64,000 nt of DNA from RPQJ01 sp963706755 (GCA_963706755.1 CAVPNH010000016.1:62001-126000), one strand, 5' to 3'; shown: positions 1-11,618, numbered from the stretch's first letter. Notes: a model not told the origin generated them from the sequence alone. Numbers and translations are program-made.

Positions 1-1
1 G

Positions 2-259
2 CTCAAGGCCGTGCCGTTCCAGGCCTGGCGACGCAGCGTGCTCCAGCGGGAGCTCGCACAGCTCACCGGGGATGCGGCGGCAGCAGTACGGGCGACCCTC
101 GCGCGCACGGGTTGCCTCGAATGGCTGGAGCGCGACGGCGTCCTGGAATCAGGCTATGCCGAGGGCGACCGGCTCCCGCTCTGCACGCCGCGCAGGTTCA
201 GCCCAGCACAGAAGCTGCGCCTGCGTATCTTCGGTACACCGCATCATGCCGAGATCTGA
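2..259 (+). CDS. C-terminal part of an unrecognised protein (5' end outside window)
   Basis: The reading frame is already open at base 2 (L-K-A-V-P-F) and closes with TGA at 257-259, giving about 85 residues of a longer protein. The segment is charged and mostly helical in character, ending F-G-T-P-H-H-A-E-I. I do not recognise the family and see no catalytic motif. The next gene begins 39 bases downstream on the same strand, so the two may be co-transcribed. In-frame internal start codons exist, but nothing suggests that a separate short gene starts here. Confidence 0.5.
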   Translation, partial: LKAVPFQAWRRSVLQRELAQLTGDAAAAVRATLARTGCLEWLERDGVLESGYAEGDRLPLCTPRRFSPAQKLRLRIFGTPHHAEI

Positions 260-298
260 AATGACTGTCGTACACGACCAGAGCGGGAGCACGCAGAG

Positions 299-1377
299 AT
301 GACTGGACGCCGGATTTCACTGATCGTGCTCGCCGCAGTCGCGCTGCTAGCGGCCGTCGGCTATGTCTTTCGCGCCGACATCAGCCTGCGGGTACTGCAG
401 AGGGTGGCAGACCGCCGGCTTGCCGCGAACCCGCTCGAGGGACTCGAGGACGGCCTGCACGTCGGCCTGTGTGGAGCGGGTTCGCCCTTCCCGGACAACA
501 GGCGCGGTGGCCCGTGCACCGTCGTCATCGCCGGGAAGCGCATGTTCCTGGTCGATGCCGGGTCCGGCGCCGCGCGCAGCCTCGCCCGCATGGGATTCAA
601 CCCCGGGGATATCGAGGCGCTCTTCCTCACTCACTTCCACTCCGACCACATCGATGGCCTCGGGGAGGTGATGCTGCAGCGCTGGGGCGGGGCCGCCCAC
701 AAGGACCGCTTGCCGGTCTACGGGCCGACGGGCGTCGAAGGCGTGGTGGCGGGCTTCATGCAGGCGTACACGCCGGACAAGTTCTACCGCATCGCCCATC
801 ACGGCGAGGCGGTGGTGCCGCCTGCCGGCTTCGGCGGCGAGCCGCGCAGCTTCGCGGCCGCGGAACCCGACGGCCGGGTCGTGCTCATCGACGAGCCCGA
901 GCTGCAGGTCGTGGCGTTTACCGTGAACCACGCGCCCGTGCACCCGGCGGTTGGCTATCGCATCCGCTACAAGGACCGCACCGTGGTGCTGAGCGGCGAC
1001 ACGAGCAAGTGCGCAACCGTGCAGCGCGAGGCCCAGGGCGTCGACCTGCTGGTGCACGAAGCCTTGTCCGTGACGCTCGTCCGCGCGCTCGAGCACAGCG
1101 CTGAAAAAGCGGGGCGGGACAATCTCGCCAGGATATTCGACGACATTCCCGGCTATCACACGACGCCCGAACAGGCCGCCGAGATCGCGCGCGATGCGGG
1201 GGTAGGCTTCCTGCTGCTCAATCACATCGTGCCGGCCCTGCCGATTCCGGGGTCCGAGGCCGCGTTCCTCGGCAAGGCGGGCGAGATCTATGAGGGGAAG
1301 ATGCGGATCGGCGTCGACGGCGATTTCGTCAGCCTGCCCGCGGCTCGAAGGCGATCGAGTTCGGCAACCGGGACTGA
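299..1377 (+). CDS. MBL-fold metallo-hydrolase, membrane-anchored (1-nt frameshift near the end)
   Basis: Residues 7-24 form a hydrophobic N-terminal anchor or signal. The metallo-beta-lactamase zinc motif H-x-H-x-D-H is H112, H114, D116 and H117 in T-H-F-H-S-D-H-I-D. Later landmarks are an S-G-D-T-S strand carrying a metal-ligand Asp and an L-N-H-I-V-P segment. This arrangement is typical of RNase Z/arylsulfatase-like MBL hydrolases; the substrate is unknown. The frame read from the ATG runs on to 1687 through low-quality sequence. If one base is restored near 1338-1343, the protein instead ends L-P-A-G-S-K-A-I-E-F-G-N-R-D with TGA at 1375-1377, which looks like a natural family C-terminus of about 359 residues. 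I therefore treat the frameshift as a likely sequence error. It is probably first in a plus-strand operon with the following genes. Confidence 0.75.
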
Positions 1378-1420
1378 TCGCTGCGACCGCAAGGCGAGCA
1401 ACACGGTGGAATGCGGCATG

Positions 1421-1494
1421 AAAGACAGGGGCAGCAATGACAGGGGCAGCAAAGACAGGGGCAGCAAAGACAGAGGCAGCAAAGACAGAGGCAG
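1421..1494 (+). repeat. Five tandem copies of a 15-bp unit
   Basis: The unit AAAGACAGGGGCAGC is repeated at 1421, 1436, 1451, 1466 and 1481. Copy 2 has one base change, copies 4 and 5 carry AGAGG in place of AGGGG, and the last copy is one base short. The array lies between the MBL gene and the thioredoxin-fold gene. Because the period is a multiple of three, the array stays open in frame and would add a G-A-A-K-T type pentapeptide repeat to the second gene if ATG 1437 is its start. Copy-number change would be in-frame. Confidence 0.9.
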
Positions 1495-2829
1495 GGTGCG
1501 TTCCGGGGCACTTGAGAGCGGTCATCGCGCGGTCGATCACTGCGTTGCTCACCAGCCCACGCCTGCGCGATGCGCGCCGCGGCCTGGCGTCGGCGAGGCG
1601 GCGCGCGCGCGGCGGCCCGGCCGTTGTTCACTACTTTCACCAGGCCGACGATCCGTATTCGCAGCTGATGCTGCAGGCCCTTCCTGAGCTGGCTGCGAAC
1701 CACGGAGTCCGGCTGGAATTGCACCTGGTTCCGCCACCGGATGACGCCGCCGCGCCCGATCGCGAACGCCTGCAGGCCTGGTCGCGCCGCGATGCACGGG
1801 ACCTTGCGGCCGCAGTCGGCCTCGAGTTCGTTGACCCCGGGCACGAGCCTGATCCCGCCCTCGTCTCGCTGGCCAACCGCGCGCTCGCCGCGGCACTCAG
1901 CGACGGCAGGCCGCTCGAGTCCGCGCTCCGCGCAGCGACGGAGATCGGCGACGCGCTCTGGGGCGGGGACCGGGGAGCGCTCGAGAGTCTTCCCGCCGCC
2001 CCGGCCGGGCAAGCCGCTGCGTTGCTGCAAGAGGGGGAGGCGCTGCGGCGCAAGCTGGGCCACTACCTCGGGGCCACGCTGTATTTCGAAGGCGAGTGGT
2101 ACTGGGGCGTGGATCGCCTCGGACACCTCGAACAGCGCCTGCGCGGAGCAGCGCCTTGCCCGCGTCGCCGAAAGGCCGTGGATCGTGGATGTGCCGCGCG
2201 TCGGTTGCCGGCATCGCCCGACGAACGGACATCGCCCCGAGCTGCAATTCTTCTGTTCGCTGCGCAGTCCCTACACCTACATTGCCGTCGCGCGCGTCCT
2301 GCAGTTGGCCGAATGCTACGACGCCCGGCTCCAGCTCCGCTTCGTCCTGCCGATGGTGATGCGCGGGCTGCCCGTGCCGCGCGAGAAGCGGCTGTACATC
2401 CTGCGCGACTCGAAGCGCGAGGCGGAATCGCTCGGCCTGCCGTTTGGCCTGATCGCGGATCCCGTGGGGGCGCCCGCGGAGCGCGGGCTCGCCGTCCTGC
2501 ACCACGCCATCGAGGCCGGCAAGGGGCTGCGGTTCCTGGAGTCCTTCATGCGCGGCGTGTGGGCCGAGGGCATCGACGCCGGCAGCGACGCCGGTCTGCG
2601 CAGGCTTGCAGAGCGAGCCGGGCTGGACGAAGCTTTCTTCGCAGCGGCACTGCGCGATTCATCGTGGCGGGTGGTGGCGCAGGCGAATCGCGAGGACATG
2701 CTCGCGCTCGGCCTGTGGGGCGTGCCTTCCTTCCGCGTGGACCGCAATCCGGCACGTTGGGGCCAGGACAGGCTGTGGCAGGTCGAGCGGGACCTCATCG
2801 TGGCGACGCATGCGGAGCCGATGGATTGA
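1437..2829 (+). CDS. DsbA-family / 2-hydroxychromene-2-carboxylate isomerase-like protein with two thioredoxin-fold domains (frameshifted)
   Basis: Two related halves lie in different frames. The N-terminal half (to about 2135) contains V-H-Y-F-H-Q-A-D-D-P-Y-S. The C-terminal half (from about 2150 to TGA 2827) contains L-Q-F-F-C-S-L-R-S-P-Y-T-Y and ends with a cis-Pro segment W-G-V-P-S-F-R-V typical of the DsbA/HCCA-isomerase fold. Neither half has a CxxC pair, so a glutathione-type isomerase or other non-redox role is more likely than disulfide exchange. The span is one base too long for a single frame, consistent with a 1-nt insertion near 2140-2150 inside a local repeat (two GAGCAGCGCC-like copies). 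The start is uncertain: ATG 1437 lies inside the 15-bp repeat array, and TTG 1512 just before R-A-V-I-A-R-S is an alternative. Confidence 0.65.
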
Positions 2830-2865
2830 TCGTGATTCGACCGTGATTGATCGGGCGAGGGCTTC

Positions 2866-3861
2866 ATGACGACAGAAAATTTTGGACAGCAAGCGGTGAG
2901 CGTCGGCCTCGAGGCGAAGGTCGAACTGCCTCGCGTGTCGCGGGTTCTCCGGACGCCGGACAGCCGATTTGCCAATATCCCTGATTTTCCGTACGAGCCG
3001 TGCTGGACCGAAGTGGGCGGCCTGCGCATCGCGCACATCGACGAAGGCCCCGCGACGGCGGATCCCGTGCTGCTGATGCATGGCGAGCCGACCTGGTCGT
3101 TCCTGTACCGCAAGATGATTCCGGCGCTCGCCTCCGCCGGGCACCGTGTCATCGCGCCCGACCTCGTCGGCTTCGGCCGCTCGGACAAGCCGGCCGATGC
3201 GGGCGACTACTCCTACCTGAACCACGTGAAGTGGATGAGCGCGTGGCTCGAGGCGAACGACCTGCGCCACCTGACGCTCTTCGGCCAGGACTGGGGCTCG
3301 CTGATCGGCCTCAGGATGGCGGCGGAAATGCCAGACAGATTCGACCGGATCGTCCTCGGCAATGGCGGCCTGCCCACGGGCGCGACGCCGTTGCCGCGCG
3401 CCTTCCTGCTGTGGCGTGCCTTCGCGCGCTGGAGCCCGTGGTTCCCGATCGGCCGGATCGTGAGCGCCGGCTGCGCGTCGAAGTTGAGCGCGGCGGAGAT
3501 CGCCGCCTACGACGCGCCGTTTCCGGGCAGACGCTACAGGAAGGCGGCGAGGCTCTTCCCCGGCTTCGTGCCCGCGTCACCCGACGACCCGGAACGCGCG
3601 CGGAACGAGCGCGCCTGGGAGGTATTCAAGCGCTGGGACAAGCCCTTCCTGACGCTCTTCAGCAGCCGTGACCCCGTCACTCGCGGCGGCGAGAAGATGT
3701 GGCAGCAGCGGGTGCCCGGTGCGCAGGGCCAGCCCCACACGATCATCCGTCAGGCCGGTCACTTTCTGCAGGAGGACAAGGGGCCGGAGGTCGCGCAGGC
3801 GATCTCGAGCTTCATCCGCGCCACTCCGCGCGGGCCCGGCACGAATGGAGCAGTTAGTTGA
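2866..3861 (+). CDS. Haloalkane dehalogenase-like alpha/beta hydrolase
   Basis: The 331-residue protein begins with the L-R-T-P-D-S-R-F-A-N-I-P-D-F-P-Y segment characteristic of haloalkane dehalogenases. It has the H-G-E-P-T-W-S oxyanion loop (H72-S78) and the nucleophile elbow G-Q-D-W-G-S, with D142 as candidate nucleophile followed by halide-binding W143. D269 in F-S-S-R-D-P is the likely acid and H299 in Q-A-G-H-F the base. The spacing resembles the HLD-I/DhmA subfamily. The expected reaction is hydrolytic removal of halide from haloalkanes in the cytoplasm; the natural substrate cannot be read from sequence. ATG 2866 is used, and an in-frame GTG at 2935 would remove a short variable leader. 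The stop overlaps the start of the sulfatase. Confidence 0.85.
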   Translation: MTTENFGQQAVSVGLEAKVELPRVSRVLRTPDSRFANIPDFPYEPCWTEVGGLRIAHIDEGPATADPVLLMHGEPTWSFLYRKMIPALASAGHRVIAPDLVGFGRSDKPADAGDYSYLNHVKWMSAWLEANDLRHLTLFGQDWGSLIGLRMAAEMPDRFDRIVLGNGGLPTGATPLPRAFLLWRAFARWSPWFPIGRIVSAGCASKLSAAEIAAYDAPFPGRRYRKAARLFPGFVPASPDDPERARNERAWEVFKRWDKPFLTLFSSRDPVTRGGEKMWQQRVPGAQGQPHTIIRQAGHFLQEDKGPEVAQAISSFIRATPRGPGTNGAVS

Positions 3862-5513
3862 AGACGAGGACGACTGCGATCCTGGCCGTCTGTGCGGCGG
3901 CGGCCGTCGTGGCCGGACTGGCCTGGCAGCGCTACTGGTACTACCTGCCCAGTTTCATTGACGACTTGAAGCATCCCATTGGCAGGAACCAGACGGTCGT
4001 CTGGCAAAGCGGCCCAGCCACCCCCGGACTTCCGCCAGGCCAGCGCAAGCCCAACATCATCGTCATCCTCGCGGACGACCTGGGCTTCAACGACCTCACG
4101 TTCAATGGCGGCGGTGTCGCGGGTGGCGCGGTGCCGACGCCGAACATCGACTCGATCGCGCGCGACGGCATCACCATGGTCAACGGCTATGCCGGCAATG
4201 CAACGTGCGCTCCTTCGCGCGCGGCGATCCTGACGGGTCGCTACGCGACGCGCTTCGGCTTTGAGTTCACGCCCACGCCGGTGGCATTTTCCAGGTTGAT
4301 CCACAAGATGTCGGCGGACCGGCCGCCCAGCATCTATCACGCCGAACTCGAGGCATCGACTCCGCCCATGCCGGCCATGGCGGTGCCGACCCGCGAAGTC
4401 ATGCTGGGCGAGGTGCTGCAGAAGCAGGGTTACCACACCCTGTTCCTGGGGAAGTGGCACCTCGGCGAGACGCCCGAGACGCAACCGCAGCGGCGCGGCT
4501 TCGACGAGACCCTGGGATTCCTCCAGGGAGCCGCGCTCTTCCTGCCGCGCGACAGCGCCGACACGGTCAATTCCTACCAGGACTTCGATCCCATCGACAA
4601 GTTCCTCTGGGCTAACCTGCGATTCGCCGTACAGCGCAACGGCGGGCCGCGCTTCGCGCCGTCCGCCTACCTGACGGACTACCTGGCCGACGAGGCATCG
4701 AAGGCGATCGTGGCGAATCGCAACCGCCCGTTCTTCATGTATCTCGCATTCAACGCGGTGCACACGCCGCTGCAGGCGCTCAAGGCCGACTACGATGCGC
4801 TCGCGAACATTCCGGACCACCGGCTGCGGGTGTATGCGGCCATGGTCAGGGGCCTGGACCGCGGCGTCGGCAAGGTGCTCGATACCCTCAAGGCGAACGG
4901 ACTCGAGGACAATACGCTGGTCGTGTTCACGAGCGACAACGGCGGCGCTCACTACATCGGCCTGCCGGACATCAATCGGCCGTATCGCGGCTGGAAAGCG
5001 ACCTTCTTCCAGGGCGGCGTCCGCGTACCGTACTTCGTCAAGTGGCCCGCCGTGCTGCCGCGCGGCGCTCGATTCGAATACCCGGTCGCCCACATCGACA
5101 TCCTTCCGACTGCGGTTGCCGCGGCGGGGGCCACGTTGCCGTCCGACAGGGCCATCGACGGCGTGGACCTCGTGCCCTACATCACGGGTGCGAAGGCGGA
5201 TCGTCCGCACCAGAGCCTGTTCTTCAGCGACGGGCAGTACCGGATGGCGATCGTGGGCGACTGGAAGCTGCAGGTCTCGAGCACCCAGCAGAGGGCCTGG
5301 CTGTTCGACCTCGCGACCGATCCGACCGAGCACCTCGATCTCGCCGGTGCCCGCCCGGAGGTGGTCGCCGAACTGCAGGCGGTACTGCAGCGCCACGCCG
5401 CCGAACAAGTAAAGCCACTCTGGCCGTCGCTGCTGGAGCACCCGATCCCCGTCGATCACCCCGGCGGCATGCCGATCGGCCCCGCGGATCAATATGTGTA
5501 CTGGTCGAACTGA
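3858..5513 (+). CDS. Type I sulfatase (arylsulfatase family), N-terminally anchored or exported
   Basis: The start is taken as TTG 3858, which overlaps the TGA of the dehalogenase (TTGA). It gives a hydrophobic segment at residues 7-23 that fits a signal anchor. The metal-site start L-A-D-D-L-G (D73, D74) is followed by the sulfatase signature C-A-P-S-R at C117-R121, where C117 would be converted to formylglycine. L-T-G-R-Y follows, and T-S-D-N-G-G supplies further metal ligands. The length (551 aa) fits family S1. It should cleave sulfate esters, probably in the periplasm. No formylglycine-generating enzyme is in the window. Coupling to a haloalkane dehalogenase and an MBL hydrolase suggests a scavenging operon for organo-sulfates or organohalides, which is inference. 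Confidence 0.88.
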   Translation: MKTRTTAILAVCAAAAVVAGLAWQRYWYYLPSFIDDLKHPIGRNQTVVWQSGPATPGLPPGQRKPNIIVILADDLGFNDLTFNGGGVAGGAVPTPNIDSIARDGITMVNGYAGNATCAPSRAAILTGRYATRFGFEFTPTPVAFSRLIHKMSADRPPSIYHAELEASTPPMPAMAVPTREVMLGEVLQKQGYHTLFLGKWHLGETPETQPQRRGFDETLGFLQGAALFLPRDSADTVNSYQDFDPIDKFLWANLRFAVQRNGGPRFAPSAYLTDYLADEASKAIVANRNRPFFMYLAFNAVHTPLQALKADYDALANIPDHRLRVYAAMVRGLDRGVGKVLDTLKANGLEDNTLVVFTSDNGGAHYIGLPDINRPYRGWKATFFQGGVRVPYFVKWPAVLPRGARFEYPVAHIDILPTAVAAAGATLPSDRAIDGVDLVPYITGAKADRPHQSLFFSDGQYRMAIVGDWKLQVSSTQQRAWLFDLATDPTEHLDLAGARPEVVAELQAVLQRHAAEQVKPLWPSLLEHPIPVDHPGGMPIGPADQYVYWSN

Positions 5514-5528
5514 GCAACAGGTGCGCTG

Positions 5529-6137
5529 ATGTCGATTTCAACGCTGATGGTGATCCTGCCGCTCGCGGCGCTCTACGTCGCTTTCCTGGTCTGGTACGGG
5601 GGCCGGGGGAAACCGATGAGCCGCGACGAAATCGAACGGCTGCTTGCTCCGCTGCGCGAGCGGGCCCAGGACCACACCGGACAGAGCCACCTCGCAGACA
5701 TCGAGCGCCTCGTCGCGCGCGACGACGGTCGCGAGTTCGTGTTGCACAACGTGATTCGCTACCGCAAGAAGGCCCTGTATCCGCCGGGCTACGACTACGG
5801 CGACAGCGCGACGGCCGCTGACCGTCGCTATTACAAGGCCGTCGTGCCATACCTTCTCCGCTACGGAAACCTGCCGGTGTTCGTCGCCAGGCGCAGTGGC
5901 GAATTCGTCGAGCCCGACGGCATCGACCGCTGGGACGTCGTCGCAATGGTCCGCTATCGCAGCCTGCGTGATTTCCTGCGCTTCGCCAACGCGGTCACGC
6001 AGGACCGCATCACGGTCCACAAGTGGGCGGCGATCGAGAACACGCAGATATTTCCCGTGAAACCGTTGATGAGCCTGATCTTCGTCAGGGGCGCGGTCGG
6101 CGTCCTGCTCGCGGCGATCGGGCTGCTGCTCACCTGA
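5529..6137 (+). CDS. Small membrane protein with a soluble central domain, unrecognised
   Basis: The 202-residue protein has a hydrophobic helix at residues 4-22 and a second at about 182-201, so it is probably anchored at both ends. The central part carries the segments V-L-H-N-V-I-R-Y-R-K-K-A and W-D-V-V-A-M-V-R-Y-R-S-L-R-D-F, which resemble the strands of a dimeric ferredoxin-like alpha/beta barrel (DUF1330-type). I would not claim homology without a profile search. It starts 15 bases after the sulfatase stop and is the last gene of the plus-strand run, ending at a palindromic repeat that separates it from a convergent gene. Confidence 0.6.
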   Translation: MSISTLMVILPLAALYVAFLVWYGGRGKPMSRDEIERLLAPLRERAQDHTGQSHLADIERLVARDDGREFVLHNVIRYRKKALYPPGYDYGDSATAADRRYYKAVVPYLLRYGNLPVFVARRSGEFVEPDGIDRWDVVAMVRYRSLRDFLRFANAVTQDRITVHKWAAIENTQIFPVKPLMSLIFVRGAVGVLLAAIGLLLT

Positions 6138-6143
6138 AAAATA

Positions 6144-6203
6144 GGTGCCTGGCACCGGAAAATAGGGGACATTCCCCTATTTCAGAAAATAGGGGAATGT
6201 CCC

Positions 6204-6211
<8 letters not shown>
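6144..6211. repeat. REP-like palindromic doublet between convergent genes
   Basis: A small palindrome GGTGCC-T-GGCACC (6144-6156) is followed by two inverted 26-27-bp arms. The arms span 6158-6183 and 6185-6211 and share the core AAAATAGGGGACATTCCCC. Each arm is also nearly self-complementary, so the region can fold as one long hairpin or two short ones. The TAG stop of the minus-strand acyl-CoA ligase (6204-6206) lies within the right arm. A near-identical doublet occurs at 34835-34891, also between convergent genes. The structure resembles REP/REPIN elements mobilised by RAYT transposases, and it could act as a bidirectional terminator. No RAYT gene is in the window. Confidence 0.85.
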
Positions 6212-7838
<1,627 letters not shown>

Positions 7839-8116
7839 TCCGATACTCCCGGGGCGGCCCCCGGGGGCGCCCTGTCCATGGTTGCCGGCACACTGCCGGC
7901 GCCGAGGATGTTCTCACCGCCGCGACATGCTTGGAAGCAGCACAAACGGCGAGCGGGTGCCATCGTGGTTTTCCCACCACAGTCCCTCCTCCCCGCTAAT
8001 CGCGGGGGGAGGGGGGGCTGTACACCCGTCACAATATCGCCATAATCCGTCTTGACAGCGTCCGCCCGGCGGTTCGCTGCACGATTTTCTCGACTCGAAA
8101 AAAACGGGGGCTTCCG

Positions 8117-10218
8117 ATGAGCAAGTTGGCGACCAATCCGGTCTGGCGCGGCATCGCGTTCAGAAAGAGTGTGCTCGGCATGGCCGTGGCCACAGCGTTG
8201 GCATTGCCGCAGATGGCCGCGGCGATGGATTTCGACCTTGGCAGCGATACGCTCTCGTTCCGCTGGGACAACACGGTCCGCTTGAATGTCGCGAACCGCG
8301 TATCCGGCCGCAACAACGACATGGCGGCGAACCCGAACTACGACGACGGCGATCGTAACTTCAACAGCGGCAGCATCTGGACGCGTTTCGACCTCTACAG
8401 CGAGGCGGACCTCGTATGGAAGCCGTCGTGGGGCACGCTCGGCGCGCGCGTGTCGGCGCAGGGCTGGTGGGACCCGGGTTACCGGTCGCTCGACAACACG
8501 TCGGTCCAGACTGCGAACAACCTCAAGAATGGAGTGCCCACGCTGGATCTCAGCGGCACGGCCAAGCGCTATAACGAGGGCCCGTCCGGCGAGTTCATGG
8601 ACTGGTTCCTGTTCGGCAGCTTCACTGTCGGCGAAGCTCCGGTCAACGTAAAGATCGGCCAGACGACCGTCTACTACGGCGAGTCCCTGTTTGCATTCGC
8701 CCACGGCATTTCGTATTCGCAGAATCCGGTAGACATCGTGAAGGCGTTGTCCACGCCGGGCGCGGAAGCGAAGGAACTGTACCGGCCGCGCGTCGGGTTC
8801 AACGTCAATTCGCAGGTGACGGACACGCTCAACGTCGCGCTGCAGTACTTCTTCAACTGGCAGGATTTCCAGAATCAGTCCTACCGTTACCCGGAGAACG
8901 GGTCGTTCCTGACCCTTAGCGACCCAACCCTGTGGGGCAGCAAGTCGCTCATCTACACGGCGAACCCGCTCTACGGCTATCCTTCGGCGGGCGGCCCCCT
9001 GGGCCCGGTGTGCAATTACGCGCCAATCCCGGGCTCGCCCACCTGCTCGCCCCAGCAGTGGCTTCGCTTCTGGCGCGGCAAGGACATCACGCCGGACGAG
9101 AACTCGGGCAACTACGGTTTGGCCGTGAGATGGGCCCCCGAGTGGGCCAACGCCACGCTCGGCTTGTACTACCGCCGCACCTACGACATGCAGCCGCAGC
9201 TCATGGTGACGCCGGACCTCATACCCGGCCTGCCGAATTCGACGGCCTGCCGTGGCTTGCTCAATGGCTTATACCTCGGCGGCAATTGTCTGCAGAACTC
9301 CGTGGTCGCGTACTTGCCGACGCCGCCCTATCCGGCGAACACGCCGGCGGCCCTGAACCAGACCGGCATCGACTTCCTCAACAACGGCCGCATCGGTACC
9401 TACAACCTGGCCTACGGCAAGGACATCGACATCATCGGCCTGAGCCTGTCGAAGAACATCGGTGGCCTGAGCCTCGGCGCCGAGTTGAGCTACCGCAAGG
9501 ACATGCCGCTGCTGAGCGACCCGGTCCAGGTGCTTCCTGCGGCGCTGAGGGCGGCTGGAATTCCGCTGGCCGCGGGCAGAATCTGGTCGGACGAGCTGCC
9601 CAAGAACGACACCCCGGGGGCCAAGGGCGACACGATGCACGGCCTCGTGAACCTGGTCGGCATCCTGGGCGAGTCGATCTGGGACACGGCGTGCTGGTCC
9701 ACGGAACTCTCGTGGATGACCTACCTCGACGTCACGCAGAACGAGGCGGTGTTCAAGGGCCGGAAAAATCACATCGTCGATGCAACGGTTCGACGGTGGA
9801 CACGACCAAGAGCTGGACTGCGTACGACCTGCTGGACAAGGTGGACAAGAACTACTTCGGCCTCTCCATCAACTTCACGCCGACGTGGTTCCAGGTCAAG
9901 CCGGGCATGGACGTGCTCACCCCGATGTCCTGGTCGCAGGGCATCTCGGGCAACTCCGCCATTACTGGCGGCGGCCAGGACGGCGCCGGGACGTTTGGCC
10001 TGGGCGTGGCGCTGGACTTCTACCAGAAGTACCGCTTCGACCTTAAGTACGTGGGCTTCTACGGCCAGGACCAGAGCTGCGGCAATGCTGCGGGCCACAC
10101 GCCTGCCGTCGTGGCCTGCGCGGGCATGCCCTCGAGCGGCGCTGCCGTGTTCAACGGCACCAACGCCGTACTCGGCGACCGCGACTACATCGCCTTCACG
10201 TTCAAGACGACCTTCTGA
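8117..10218 (+). CDS. DUF1302 outer-membrane protein (single-base frameshift near 9780)
   Basis: A signal peptide (M-A-V-A-T-A-L-A-L-P-Q-M-A-A-A) is followed by M-D-F-D-L-G-S-D-T-L-S-F-R-W-D-N-T-V-R-L-N, the typical DUF1302 opening, and many amphipathic strands with aromatic girdles. The N-terminal part reads in one frame to V-F-K-G-R-K-N-H-I-V and then continues from C-N-G-S-T-V-D-T-T-K-S-W in another frame to T-F-K-T-T-F and TGA at 10216. The total is one base short of a full frame (about 700 aa), so a 1-nt deletion near 9780 is the likely cause. DUF1302 proteins are predicted outer-membrane beta-barrels found beside DUF1329 and RND genes. A role in hydrophobic compound passage is inferred from this context. 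Confidence 0.85.
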
Positions 10219-10232
10219 TGAGGAACCTCACA

Positions 10233-11609
10233 ATGATTCGCAAGACACTGATTGCGGCGACTCTCGCGGTTGTCAGCGCCAGCGCGCTGGCGGCGGTTTC
10301 GCCTGAAGAAGCAAGCCGTCTAGGCAAGGACCTCACCCCGATCGGCGCCGAGAAGGCCGGCAACAAGGAGGGCACGATCCCGGAGTGGACCGGCGGACTC
10401 CAGCCGTCGCAGTTTCCGGCCAGTTTCGACATCAAGAAGCGTCCTGGCCACAGGCCCGACCCGCACCCGGGTGAGAAGCCACGGCTCGTGATCACCCCCC
10501 AGAACGCGGACCAGTACAAGGCGCAGCTGTCGGCCGTCACCTACGCGTTGCTGAAGCGCTACCCGGACTTCCACGTGGACGTCTACCCGACCCACCGCGA
10601 CGTTGTTTACCCGGCCAAGATCAACCAGAACACGGCGAAGAACGCAGTCAATGCGAAGTCGACGAATGGTGGTCTCGCCATGGAGGGCGCGCTGCCGGGC
10701 TACCCGTTCCCGATCCCGAAGACCGGCAACGAGGTGATGTGGAACCACATCATGCGCTACTCGGGCAACGCGACGTTCTGCAAGTACGACGCGTTCAACG
10801 TTGACTCCGCGGGCGTGGCGACATTGTCCGCGACGGGTCTCAGCTACCAGGAGTTCCCGTTCTTCGACCCGAAGAACATGGACACCGTGATCAAGGGCAC
10901 CGACCCGCTCTGGTACATCAAGCAGGAATACAAGGCGCCAGCACGCCGGGCGGGAGAGTCGTTGATGGTGATCGACCACGCGAACCCGATCGAGCAGCCG
11001 CGCAAGGCCTGGCAGTACCTGCCTGGTCAGCGGCGCGTGAAACTGGCCCCGGACATCTGCTGCGACACGCCGAACCCGGGCACGGCGGGCGCCGCGACCT
11101 ACGACGACGCGTTCGTCTTCAACGGGGCGCAGGACCGCTACGACTTCAAGCTGGTCGGCAAGCGCGAAATGTTCATCCCGTATAACAACTATGAGTTCGT
11201 CTACTTTCCGCCCAGCAGGGAAGCCAGCCACGTCAAGAACTTCATGAACCCGGACCTGGTGCGCTGGGAACTGCACCGCGTGTGGGTCGTGGAAGCCACG
11301 CTGAAGCCCGGCAAGCGTCACATCTACCAGAGGCGCGTGTTCTATTTCGACGAGGACAGCTGGCTTGCCATGTACTCCGACCAGTACGATGCGCGCGGGC
11401 AGCTGTTCCGCGGCGCGTTCGCGTACCCCGCGTACGCGTATGACCAGGGGGTCCTGAACACCTCCCTGCAGGCTTCCTACGACCTGAACGCCGGGATGTA
11501 TTCGTCGCAGGGCAACTGCGGCCTGTATCCGCAAGGCATCATATTCAGCGACGGGTGGCCGTCGCGCGACTGGACTCCTGACGCCCTGGCGGGTTCAGGC
11601 ATTCGCTGA
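10233..11609 (+). CDS. DUF1329 exported protein
   Basis: I choose ATG 10233 (M-I-R-K-T-L) because it gives a clean Sec signal peptide ending A-S-A-L-A-A and has GAGGA 8 bases upstream. An in-frame ATG at 10218 overlaps the previous stop. The mature protein opens V-S-P-E-E-A-S-R-L-G-K-D-L-T-P-I-G-A-E-K-A-G, the DUF1329 hallmark, with later conserved blocks such as F-P-F-P-I-P-K-T-G-N-E-V-M-W-N-H. The length (458 aa) fits the family. These proteins resemble the LolB/LppX-type lipid-binding fold and sit in the periplasm or at the outer membrane. Together with DUF1302 and the RND pump this suggests transport of a lipophilic molecule (inference). Confidence 0.88.
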   Translation: MIRKTLIAATLAVVSASALAAVSPEEASRLGKDLTPIGAEKAGNKEGTIPEWTGGLQPSQFPASFDIKKRPGHRPDPHPGEKPRLVITPQNADQYKAQLSAVTYALLKRYPDFHVDVYPTHRDVVYPAKINQNTAKNAVNAKSTNGGLAMEGALPGYPFPIPKTGNEVMWNHIMRYSGNATFCKYDAFNVDSAGVATLSATGLSYQEFPFFDPKNMDTVIKGTDPLWYIKQEYKAPARRAGESLMVIDHANPIEQPRKAWQYLPGQRRVKLAPDICCDTPNPGTAGAATYDDAFVFNGAQDRYDFKLVGKREMFIPYNNYEFVYFPPSREASHVKNFMNPDLVRWELHRVWVVEATLKPGKRHIYQRRVFYFDEDSWLAMYSDQYDARGQLFRGAFAYPAYAYDQGVLNTSLQASYDLNAGMYSSQGNCGLYPQGIIFSDGWPSRDWTPDALAGSGIR

Positions 11610-11618
11610 TGACATGAA

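Noticed and set aside
1378..1687. Long C-terminal extension of the MBL protein
   Set aside because: It translates the 15-bp repeats and the start of the next gene in the wrong frame. The family end is restored by one base near 1340.
3759..5492. 577-codon minus-strand open frame
   Set aside because: It lies opposite the sulfatase, which has all family motifs. The reverse reading is a high-GC artefact.
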